NCBI GenBank assembly: GCA_002215645.1
Contig: NGFI01000005.1
Location: 302,678 to 366,677, forward strand
Length of the DNA: 64,000 nucleotides
Reading direction: 5' to 3'
From: Gemmatimonadetes bacterium 2013_60CM_65_52
Lineage (GTDB): Bacteria; Gemmatimonadota; Gemmatimonadetes; Gemmatimonadales; Gemmatimonadaceae
Shown here: positions 8,181 to 15,750 of the stretch, in pieces
Numbering within the stretch: the stretch's first letter is position 1
Layout of the letters: each line of letters begins with the position of its first letter
Notes under the pieces: generated by a model
Databases searched by the model: none
The model's input: the letters and a program-made list of their open reading frames with translations, nothing else
Told to the model about the DNA's origin: nothing
Made by a program: the position numbers and the translations under genes

Positions 8181-8906
8181 ATGAATCGAATCTTTGGCTT
8201 CTCCCGCAATGCGGTTGCACTGGTCGGGATCATCCTCGCGATTATTCTCGTCGTGCTCGTGGGAATGATCGTCGTCGGCAGCGCGGCGATCCGGGCCCTC
8301 ATGGCACCGGGGCTGAAGGTGGACGGCGTGAGCCTGCTCGCGCTGCTCGTGACGATCATCGTCCTGCTTGTCGCCGTGTTCGTCCTGCTGTTGGTGTTGT
8401 TCCGGTGCTGCTGCAAGCCGTCAGGGAAGCAAGGCGACGTGCCGCCAGACGTTCTGGCGTTGTTGATTCCGTTAGTCCCGCTCTTCCAACAGATGCCGAA
8501 TCTTCTGCGCGATCTGGGCGTCGCGCTCTATGAGGGCGGCAAGACGGTGACGTGGATACAAGCTCACGTCGACGCCGTCTCATCGGATCTGTCCGCCGCC
8601 GCGGGGACGCTGGCGAATGCCGCCACCTTCCGCGTGCCAGGTCTCATCGACGCCGGAAACGGCCTGTGGCTGGTCGACCCCAATCCTTTCCATGCGAGTC
8701 CGATCAACCCGCTTCAGGATCTTCTTGGAACGCTGACTCAATTGAGTACGCATCTGGCTCTCGCGACTGGTGCTCCGGTAACACTCAATGCGGCGAATCA
8801 GTCGGTTGCGGATGTCGCGAACAAGTTGAGCGAAACGGGACGTGCGTTGGCGCGACTGGCCAACACGTTGCATGCTTCTCCCCCTTCGCCTCCGGAGGCG
8901 CTCTGA
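8181..8906 (+). CDS. Two-span membrane protein of unknown function, companion of the lipoxygenase-like protein
   Basis: 241 residues that I do not recognise as a named family. Two strong membrane segments are visible, at about residues 10-34 (VALVGIILAIILVVLVGMIV) and 50-75 (SLLALLVTIIVLLVAVFVLLLVLF), followed by a cysteine triplet CCCK at the membrane boundary that could be acylated. The remaining 165 residues are hydrophilic with long predicted helices (PLVPLFQQMPNLLRDLGVALYEG; SVADVANKLSETGRALARLANTL) and look like a helical-bundle domain. It begins five bases after the lipoxygenase-like gene, so translational coupling is likely and the two products may form a membrane complex. The first membrane segment resembles that of its neighbour in composition only. 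Confidence 0.6.
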   Translation: MNRIFGFSRNAVALVGIILAIILVVLVGMIVVGSAAIRALMAPGLKVDGVSLLALLVTIIVLLVAVFVLLLVLFRCCCKPSGKQGDVPPDVLALLIPLVPLFQQMPNLLRDLGVALYEGGKTVTWIQAHVDAVSSDLSAAAGTLANAATFRVPGLIDAGNGLWLVDPNPFHASPINPLQDLLGTLTQLSTHLALATGAPVTLNAANQSVADVANKLSETGRALARLANTLHASPPSPPEAL

Positions 8907-8990
8907 ATTGGATAGGACAGCAGGACACATAGGGCGTTGTAGTTGCTCGCGGTCCTACCGGCCTGCTGTCCGACTGTCCTACTTTTCTCG

Positions 8991-10490
8991 ATGACCGACA
9001 TCGCCGTAAAGCTCGAGCACATCTCCAAGCGCTTCCCCGGCGTACGAGCTCTGCACGATGTCTCGCTCGAGATCGCGGCGGGATCCTGTCACGCCCTCTG
9101 CGGCGAGAACGGCGCCGGCAAGAGCACACTCGGCAAGCTCGTCGCCGGGTTGTACGCTCCTGATTCCGGCAAGCTGGTCGTGTCAGGTCGCGAAGTGCAC
9201 TTTGCCGGAGCGCGCGATGGCATCGCGGCCGGCGTCGCGATGGTGCACCAGGAGCTCGCCTTCTGTGACAACCTGTCCGTCGCCGAGAATCTGTGTCTTG
9301 GCGCGATGCCGAGCCGGCGTGGATTCGTGGATCGCGCGGAGATGCGCCGGCGCGCCGATGCGTTGCTGGCGGAAACGGGGACGACGCTCGACGTCTCCGC
9401 CCGGTTCGGCGATCTGTCCATCGGACATCGCCAGATGGTGCAGATCGCGGCCGCCGTGGGCGGCGGCGCGCGCATCATCGTGTTCGACGAGCCGACGAGC
9501 AGTCTCAGTCAGGTTGAGGCCGAGCGTCTCTATGCGCTCATCGGTCGGCTGAAGGGCAGGGGCGTGACGTGCATCTATGTATCGCATCGCATGCCGGAGA
9601 TCTTTGCGCTGTGCGACACGGTGAGTGTGTTGCGCGACGGTGAGCTCATCGCGACGCGCAGCGTCGAGGGGCTCAGCGAGGGCGAGCTCGTGGAGATGAT
9701 GATCGGTCGTCCCCTCGCGGAGTATTATCCGTCGCACGATAAGGTTGTTGCCGGCGACGAGGTACTCCGTGCTGAAGGGCTCACGGCGCCTGCAATGTTC
9801 GAGAACGTGTCGCTGACGTTGCGCGCTGGCGAAGTGGTGGGACTCGCCGGTCTCATGGGCGCGGGGCGTTCGGAGGTCGCGGGCGCGCTGTTCGGCCTCG
9901 CCCCGCTGTCAGCCGGTACGATCAGCCTCAAGGGCATGCCGGTGCACTTCGACGATCCGCGCGAGGCGATTCGCGCCGGCATTGGCCTGGTGCCGGAAGA
10001 TCGGAAGCGGCAGGGGCTCGTCCTCTCGGAGAGCGCCGTGCACAACGCTTCGCTGCCGACGCTCGACCGGTTGGCGCGCTTCACGTGGGTGCTACGCCGC
10101 AAGGAGCGCGAGCAGGCATCGACGCTCTTTCGACGACTGCGGGTTCGGGCGCCCGGATTGGATGCCGTTGTTGGCGGTCTCAGTGGCGGCAACCAGCAAA
10201 AGGTCGTGCTCGCGAAGTGGCTGGCCGCGCGGCCCCAAGTGCTCATCCTGGACGAGCCGACGCGCGGCGTGGACGTCGGCGCCAAGGCGGAGATTCACGC
10301 GCTGATCGGCGAGCTCGCGGCAGGCGGCACCGCCATCCTCGTCATCTCGAGTGAGCTGCCGGAGATTCTGACGCTGTCCGATCGGATTCTCGTGCTGCGC
10401 GAGGGCCGCTTGGTGGGCGAGCTCCCGCGCGCGGAAGCGACCCAGGACTCGCTGCTCCGGCTGATGGCTGGCCTCTCGTCGGGCAGGTGA
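8991..10490 (+). CDS. Sugar ABC transporter ATP-binding protein with two ATPase domains (CUT2 type)
   Basis: A fused double ATPase of the RbsA/XylG/MglA class, 499 residues, normal for the family. The first domain has Walker A GENGAGKS (38-45), a signature region LSIGHRQMVQIA and Walker B IIVFDEPTSSL. The second domain has the degenerate loop GLMGAGRSE expected for these proteins, the signature LSGGNQQKVVLAKWL and Walker B VLILDEPTRGVD. I placed the start at ATG 8991 because homology begins immediately (MTDIAVKLEHISKRFPGV). It should energise the permease at 1195-2232, from which it is separated by 6.7 kb of unrelated genes, an unusual split for this transporter class. The SusC gene follows after a 271-bp gap. 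Confidence 0.94.
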   Translation: MTDIAVKLEHISKRFPGVRALHDVSLEIAAGSCHALCGENGAGKSTLGKLVAGLYAPDSGKLVVSGREVHFAGARDGIAAGVAMVHQELAFCDNLSVAENLCLGAMPSRRGFVDRAEMRRRADALLAETGTTLDVSARFGDLSIGHRQMVQIAAAVGGGARIIVFDEPTSSLSQVEAERLYALIGRLKGRGVTCIYVSHRMPEIFALCDTVSVLRDGELIATRSVEGLSEGELVEMMIGRPLAEYYPSHDKVVAGDEVLRAEGLTAPAMFENVSLTLRAGEVVGLAGLMGAGRSEVAGALFGLAPLSAGTISLKGMPVHFDDPREAIRAGIGLVPEDRKRQGLVLSESAVHNASLPTLDRLARFTWVLRRKEREQASTLFRRLRVRAPGLDAVVGGLSGGNQQKVVLAKWLAARPQVLILDEPTRGVDVGAKAEIHALIGELAAGGTAILVISSELPEILTLSDRILVLREGRLVGELPRAEATQDSLLRLMAGLSSGR

Positions 10491-10536
10491 CGGGAGGGCA
10501 TTTCGGCAGGTCTGAGTGTCTGAGGTGATTAAATTC

Positions 10537-10710
10537 TCTTGACAGACAAAATCTTGATAGTAGGTTCGGTGTCGCCGATGTCATCGTACCGCTTGACTGG
10601 CGGCGTGGGGTAGACCCTCTCCAGACCCCTCGAAGGACCGAACTTCCGAGACAGATGGCAGGAACATGCCTGCACCGGCGTTTTGAACGTCTCCTGTTTG
10701 TTAGTCAAGA
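10537..10710. promoter_or_regulatory. Inverted pair of operator-like sites in the SusC leader
   Basis: The 271-bp region before susC holds TCTTGACAGACAAA at 10537-10550 and TTTGTTAGTCAAGA at 10697-10710. The second is the reverse complement of the first at 12 of 14 positions. The first copy includes TTGACA (10539-10544), with only a weak -10 candidate 16 bases on (TAGGTT). The second copy lies about 50 bp upstream of the susC start. Such spaced, inverted, AT-richer half-sites would suit a looping repressor such as the ROK protein encoded in this locus, but that pairing is an inference. Confidence 0.35.
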
Positions 10711-10761
10711 AAACAAAGTGCCAGCGCCTCTGGCAATCCACGCTCTCTGGAGGAAAGTCTG

Positions 10762-13700
10762 ATGGGACGCAGGGTTCTTCTCGCGGTTCTGAGTCTGCTC
10801 GCGGCGGCGTCCGCCGCGCAGGCGCAAGCCACCGGACGGATCGTCGGGCGCGTCACGACCGCGGAAGGCGGTCGTCCCGTTGCCGGTGCCGCCGTGGTGC
10901 TCGTGGGCACGACGCGGGGCTCGGTCTCCGATTCGTCCGGCGCATTCTCCCTCGCCAATCTCCCGCCGGGCCTCCACCGGGTGCGGGCACAGCGCATCGG
11001 CTTCATCTCGCTGACGCGGGAGGTCACAGTGTCGGCCGGTGCGGCGACATCGGTCAGCTTCGCGCTGGTTGCGTCGCCGGTGCAGCTGGAGGAGATCAAG
11101 ACGGTCGGGTACGGAACACAGGAAGCGCGCACCGTAACAGGTGCCGTCGCCACGGTATCGGCCGAGCAGATCAAGGACATCGCCACGAGCGATCCGATGA
11201 AGGCGATTCAGGGTCGCGTCCCCGGCGTCGAGATCGTGGCCGGCAACAACGAGCCCGGCACGGGGATGCAGGTCCGCATCCGCGGCGTCCGGTCGATCAC
11301 CGCGAACAACGATCCCCTCTACGTCGTGGACGGCGTACCGATTTCGGGAGGCATTCAGGATTTCAATCCGCAGATCATCGAGTCGGTGGACATCCTCAAG
11401 GACGCCGCCGCCACCGCCATCTACGGGAGCAGAGGCGCGAACGGCGTCATCCTCGTGACCACGAAAAAGGGGCCGCTCGACGGACGCATTCACTCGAACT
11501 ACAGCCTCGACAGCTACTACGGCGCGCAGGATCCCGTGAAGGTCATCAACATGATGAACATGCAGCAGTACGTGCGCATGCTGCAGGACGGGGCGCTCTA
11601 CAACAACGGCGCGATGAACGGCGACACGAGTCTCGCGAAGGTGCTCGCGGGCCAGTCGTTCGTGAACGGCGTGCCGAAGAAGCTCTACGCGTTCAACAAC
11701 AACATCCAGTCCGACTGGTTGCGGACGGTCCTCCAGAACTCGCAGCAGAAAAGCTTCCAGGGGAGCGTGACCGGTTCGAGCCCGGATACGCGCTACACTC
11801 TGTCGGGCAATTACTTCGGGCAGGGTGGTCTCATTCCCGGGCAGGGATACACGCGCGGCGCCGGCTTCGCGTCGGTGGACCACACGTCCGGCCGCCTGCA
11901 CGTGGGACTCAGCGCCAACTCGGCGCGCGTGCAGCAGGACATCGGTGAAAGCGGCGCGGCGTTCGGCTATGCATTGGCGATGGCGCCCTTCGGCTCTCCC
12001 TACAACTACACGAATCCCGATTCAGCCGGTCTCTACGATCCGCGTCCGGACGACGACCAGTTGAACATCAATCCCCTGCTCGAGAACCGCTCGTTCGTGC
12101 GGCAGCGGGTCACCAACCGGATCTTCGGTTCGGCATTCGCCGAGCTGCGGTTGCTGGATTGGATGACGTATCGGATGAATTTTGGACCCGACATCACCAA
12201 CGTCACCGAGGGGTGTTACAACGATCCATGGACGCACGGGCCGTGCGCCAATCCGGGCGCCAACAGCCAGAATCAGGGTGCTCCGCCCCAAGCGTTTCTG
12301 CGTGATTCGAAGGACTTCGCCTACACGCTCGACAATCTGTTGCAGCTTAGCCGAGACGTCGGCACGAAGCAGCACGTCGAGGGCACGCTGCTCTACAGCA
12401 TCCAGCGCGATCAATTCAGCCGCGATTCGCTCTACGCGTCCAACCTGCCGTACAACACGCAGCTCTGGTACGACCTCGGGTCCGGCACGGCCGGGCAGCA
12501 GCTCAGCAGCAGGTCCGAGTGGGCGCTGCGCTCGTACATGGGTCGCGTCAACTACACGCTGCTCGACCGATACACGATCTCCGCTACCGGGCGCAGTGAC
12601 GGATCGAGCCGACTCGCGCCCGATCACAAGTGGGCGTTCTTTCCCTCGGTCGGTCTTTCGTGGCAGCTCGGTGACGAGCCGTTCATGCGGCGCTTCACGC
12701 CGCTGAACATGCTCAAGGTGCGCGGCAGCTATGGGACCACCGGCAACACATCCATCTCGCCGTATCAGACGCAGGGGCTGTTGACGCCGCGGGTCTATTC
12801 CTTCGGCGGAACGGCGGTGCGCGGATATCGTCCAGGCTCGATCCCGAATCCCGACCTCTCATGGGAGAAGACGGATCAGACGGACCTCGGCATCGAGTAC
12901 GCGATGTTCGGTAACCGCGTCTCCGGCAGCTTCGACGCGTATCGCGCAACGACGCACGATCTGCTCCTCCAGCAGGCGCTGCCCGTCAGCTCCGGCTTCA
13001 CGTCGACGTTGCAGAACGTCGGCTCGACGCGGAACCAGGGGCTCGAGCTCTCTGTCTCCACCGTAAATGTGCAGGACTGGCGGGGCGTGCGATGGACCAG
13101 CGACGTCAACTGGAGCCACCAGGAAAACATCATCACGTCGCTCCAGAGCGGGACGCTGTCCAACGTGCTCAACACGTGGTTCGTCGGCTCACCGATCAAC
13201 GTGCTCAACGATCCGCAGCACCAGGTGTTCTACGACTACACGTCGCAGGGCGTGTGGCAGTTCGCCGACACGGCGCTCATGCGGCAGTTCAACTCCACGG
13301 GCTCGACGTTCAAGGTGGGTCAGCCGCGCGTGGCGGACATCAACGGCGACGGCAAGATCGACGCGAACGACCGCTCGATCATCGGGACGTCGTATCCCAA
13401 GTGGACGGGCTCGATGTCGAACCGGTTCACGTTCAAGGGATGGGATCTCTCCTCGCTCATCACGGCGAAGTGGCGCTACACGTTCATCGATGGAACGCCG
13501 CGCGGCATGAACGGGCGCAACGGAGTGTCGGTCATCAACTACTGGACGCCCACGAACCCGACGAACGACAACCCCGCGCCGCAGGTTCCGAACTCGGGGA
13601 ATGACTGGCAATACCACGCCACGATGTACTACCTCGACGGTTCGCACTGGCGCATCCGCAACATCACACTCGGCTACACGGCGGGCGAGCGGCTCGCCGG

Positions 13701-13845
13701 GCGCATCGGCGCGACGAGCCTGCGCATCTACGGCACCGCACAGGACCCCTACATCCACTCGAGCTACGCCGGCAATGACCCGGAGGTCGGCGGTTCGGCG
13801 CCGACGGTCCGCACGCTGCTGCTCGGCACCAACATCGTCTGGTAG
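10762..13845 (+). CDS. SusC/RagA family TonB-linked outer membrane transporter
   Basis: A 1027-residue outer-membrane oligosaccharide transporter. It has a signal peptide (residues 1-22, cleavage after AQA), then a carboxypeptidase-regulatory-like beta-sandwich (GRIVGRVTTAEGGRPVAGAAVVL, about 25-110). A TonB plug follows (about 120-240) carrying the SusC signatures RIRGVRSITANNDPLYVVDG and GSRGANGVILVTTKKG. The rest is a long beta-barrel ending in a terminal Trp (GTNIVW), as outer-membrane proteins often do. The TonB box region is EIKTVGYGTQ. A strong GGAGG precedes the ATG. It pairs with the SusD gene 29 bp downstream; both head a cluster with GH3, GH10 and a sugar symporter, so xylo-oligosaccharides are the likely cargo. 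SusC/SusD pairs are best known from Bacteroidota but also occur in Gemmatimonadota. Confidence 0.95.
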   Translation: MGRRVLLAVLSLLAAASAAQAQATGRIVGRVTTAEGGRPVAGAAVVLVGTTRGSVSDSSGAFSLANLPPGLHRVRAQRIGFISLTREVTVSAGAATSVSFALVASPVQLEEIKTVGYGTQEARTVTGAVATVSAEQIKDIATSDPMKAIQGRVPGVEIVAGNNEPGTGMQVRIRGVRSITANNDPLYVVDGVPISGGIQDFNPQIIESVDILKDAAATAIYGSRGANGVILVTTKKGPLDGRIHSNYSLDSYYGAQDPVKVINMMNMQQYVRMLQDGALYNNGAMNGDTSLAKVLAGQSFVNGVPKKLYAFNNNIQSDWLRTVLQNSQQKSFQGSVTGSSPDTRYTLSGNYFGQGGLIPGQGYTRGAGFASVDHTSGRLHVGLSANSARVQQDIGESGAAFGYALAMAPFGSPYNYTNPDSAGLYDPRPDDDQLNINPLLENRSFVRQRVTNRIFGSAFAELRLLDWMTYRMNFGPDITNVTEGCYNDPWTHGPCANPGANSQNQGAPPQAFLRDSKDFAYTLDNLLQLSRDVGTKQHVEGTLLYSIQRDQFSRDSLYASNLPYNTQLWYDLGSGTAGQQLSSRSEWALRSYMGRVNYTLLDRYTISATGRSDGSSRLAPDHKWAFFPSVGLSWQLGDEPFMRRFTPLNMLKVRGSYGTTGNTSISPYQTQGLLTPRVYSFGGTAVRGYRPGSIPNPDLSWEKTDQTDLGIEYAMFGNRVSGSFDAYRATTHDLLLQQALPVSSGFTSTLQNVGSTRNQGLELSVSTVNVQDWRGVRWTSDVNWSHQENIITSLQSGTLSNVLNTWFVGSPINVLNDPQHQVFYDYTSQGVWQFADTALMRQFNSTGSTFKVGQPRVADINGDGKIDANDRSIIGTSYPKWTGSMSNRFTFKGWDLSSLITAKWRYTFIDGTPRGMNGRNGVSVINYWTPTNPTNDNPAPQVPNSGNDWQYHATMYYLDGSHWRIRNITLGYTAGERLAGRIGATSLRIYGTAQDPYIHSSYAGNDPEVGGSAPTVRTLLLGTNIVW

Positions 13846-13874
13846 TCCGCCACTCACGAGGAATGAGACTCCAC

Positions 13875-15740
13875 ATGAAGCGCTTACTACTTCCCGCAGT
13901 GGCACTCGCCCTGCTCGGTGCCGCGCCCGCCTGCGTGAGCCTGGACGAGAAGCTCGTCACGGGCGTGAGCAGCCAGTACTACTCCACGCCGGACGGCCTC
14001 AACTCGGCCATCATTTCCGCGTACGCGCAATTGCGCGGGTATTACGGCAAGGAGCAACTGCTGAGCATGACGCAGGTCGGAACGGACACCTGGCAGGCGG
14101 GCGATCAGCTCGGCTCCAACAACACGAACTTCGACGCGTACAACGGGCAGTTGAGCAGTCAGGCGCCCGAGCTCCAGAACACGTGGAACCCGGCGTACGT
14201 GATGATCAACACGCTCAACGCGGCGCTCGATCGCGGCCCGAACACGGCGGGCATTACGCCCGCCGTAAAGAACGCACTGCTCGGCGAAGCGCACTTCCTG
14301 CGTGCGCTCGAGTACTTCACGCTCGTGCGCCACTTCGGCGACGTGACCCTGTCGCTGCACGAGAATCAGGGGGTCGTCCTCGAGGCCACGCGGCAGCCCG
14401 CGCCGGACGTCTACAAGGCGATCATCGCGGATCTCGACTCGGCGGTCACGCTACTTCCCGTGTCGCAAGCGGATTACGGTCGTGCCACGCGTGGCGCCGC
14501 GTTGACGCTCCGCAGCCTCGTGTATCTCACACGCGCCTATCAGTCCTTCGGCGGCGGTGCGGCGGACTTCACCGCCTCGTTGGCCGATGCGAAAGCCGTC
14601 ATCTCCTCGGGGACGTACGCGCTCGAGCCCGTGTTTGCCGACCTGTGGTGCGTGGCGCGCGCAGCCGATGCGGGGCGCGGCGGTTACTGCGACAACACCG
14701 GATACAACCAGAACCGGAAGGAATTCATCTTCACGGTGCAGTTCAACTACAACCAGGCCAACAACGACGTCGACGGAACGCCGCAGTACAACTATCTCCA
14801 CCTGGTGTACGGCAGTCAGTACGACAACGCGAACGCCGGCGTCGGCATTCCGCGTGACATCAACAATGGCCGGCCTTTCCGGCGGTTGAAGCCCACGCAG
14901 TACGAGCTGTCGCTGTGGGGCACGAAGTATCAGGGAACGACGCCTGGCGGCACGGACGTCGTGGACACACGGTTCGACGGCAGCTTCCAGACGGTGTGGT
15001 ACGCCACGACTGGTGGTCAACGGAATCCAATCGGCGTCTGTCCGACGGGCAACCTTCCGGCCAACTCGTCGCCACAATTCGTCGCGTGCACGAGCAACCA
15101 GGTGGTGAACGCCGGCGACACGACCATCTTCTACGCCACGTATCCGGTGGACTCCGTTCGCCGGCGCGCGAGCAAATACACGATTCGCACGACGTGTCCG
15201 GCCGGCATGGCCGATCCGTCGGTGTATTGTGGCGACAACTTCAGCGAGAACAACGGCTACATCGGGTGGGACCGCTACCCCGTCCTCAAGAAGTTCCAGG
15301 ACAATCTTCGCCCGGGCGGCTTCAACGATCAGAATGGCGGCAAGGTGCAGGTGGTCTATCGCCTCGGTGAGGTGTATCTGATAGCGGCAGAAGCGGATCT
15401 CGGCCTCAACAACACGGCGGAGGCTGCGCAGATGATCAATGTGCTGCGCACGCGCGCGGCCAGCGCCGCGCACAAGGCAGACCCGAACTTCCAGGTGACG
15501 CCGGCGCAGATCACGCTCGACTTCATCATGGACGAGCGCGAGCGCGAGCTCGCGGGCGAGTTCCAGCGCTGGTACGATGTCACGCGACCCGGTGCGAGCT
15601 TCTTCCTGAGCCGAGTGGCGAAGTACAACCCGAAGTCGAAGCCGAATCTTCAGGCGAAGCACCTCCTGCGCCCGGTTCCGCAATCGCAGATCGACGGCGT
15701 CGTTGTCGGTCCGAAGTATCCTCAGAACCCGGGATACTGA
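13875..15740 (+). CDS. SusD/RagB family outer-membrane glycan-binding lipoprotein
   Basis: About 621 residues. The N-terminus MKRLLLPAVALALLGAAPAC ends in a lipobox with Cys20, giving a surface lipoprotein. The SusD fold is indicated by the tetratricopeptide-like helices around LLGEAHFLRALEYFTLVRHFGDV and GAALTLRSLVYLTRAY, and by the conserved C-terminal block VYRLGEVYLIAAEADLGLNN with IMDERERELAGEFQRWYDVTR, which is diagnostic for the family. I chose ATG 13875 because a GAGGA lies 12 bases upstream; an in-frame ATG at 13863 would put that site only two bases away. The product would cap the SusC barrel and capture oligosaccharides. The GH3 gene follows after ten bases. Confidence 0.94.
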   Translation: MKRLLLPAVALALLGAAPACVSLDEKLVTGVSSQYYSTPDGLNSAIISAYAQLRGYYGKEQLLSMTQVGTDTWQAGDQLGSNNTNFDAYNGQLSSQAPELQNTWNPAYVMINTLNAALDRGPNTAGITPAVKNALLGEAHFLRALEYFTLVRHFGDVTLSLHENQGVVLEATRQPAPDVYKAIIADLDSAVTLLPVSQADYGRATRGAALTLRSLVYLTRAYQSFGGGAADFTASLADAKAVISSGTYALEPVFADLWCVARAADAGRGGYCDNTGYNQNRKEFIFTVQFNYNQANNDVDGTPQYNYLHLVYGSQYDNANAGVGIPRDINNGRPFRRLKPTQYELSLWGTKYQGTTPGGTDVVDTRFDGSFQTVWYATTGGQRNPIGVCPTGNLPANSSPQFVACTSNQVVNAGDTTIFYATYPVDSVRRRASKYTIRTTCPAGMADPSVYCGDNFSENNGYIGWDRYPVLKKFQDNLRPGGFNDQNGGKVQVVYRLGEVYLIAAEADLGLNNTAEAAQMINVLRTRAASAAHKADPNFQVTPAQITLDFIMDERERELAGEFQRWYDVTRPGASFFLSRVAKYNPKSKPNLQAKHLLRPVPQSQIDGVVVGPKYPQNPGY

Positions 15741-15750
15741 GCCGGCGCGG

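Noticed and set aside
10539-10566. A full sigma-70 promoter for susC
   Set aside because: TTGACA is present but no convincing -10 hexamer lies at 16-18 bases; it was kept only as part of the inverted operator-like pair.
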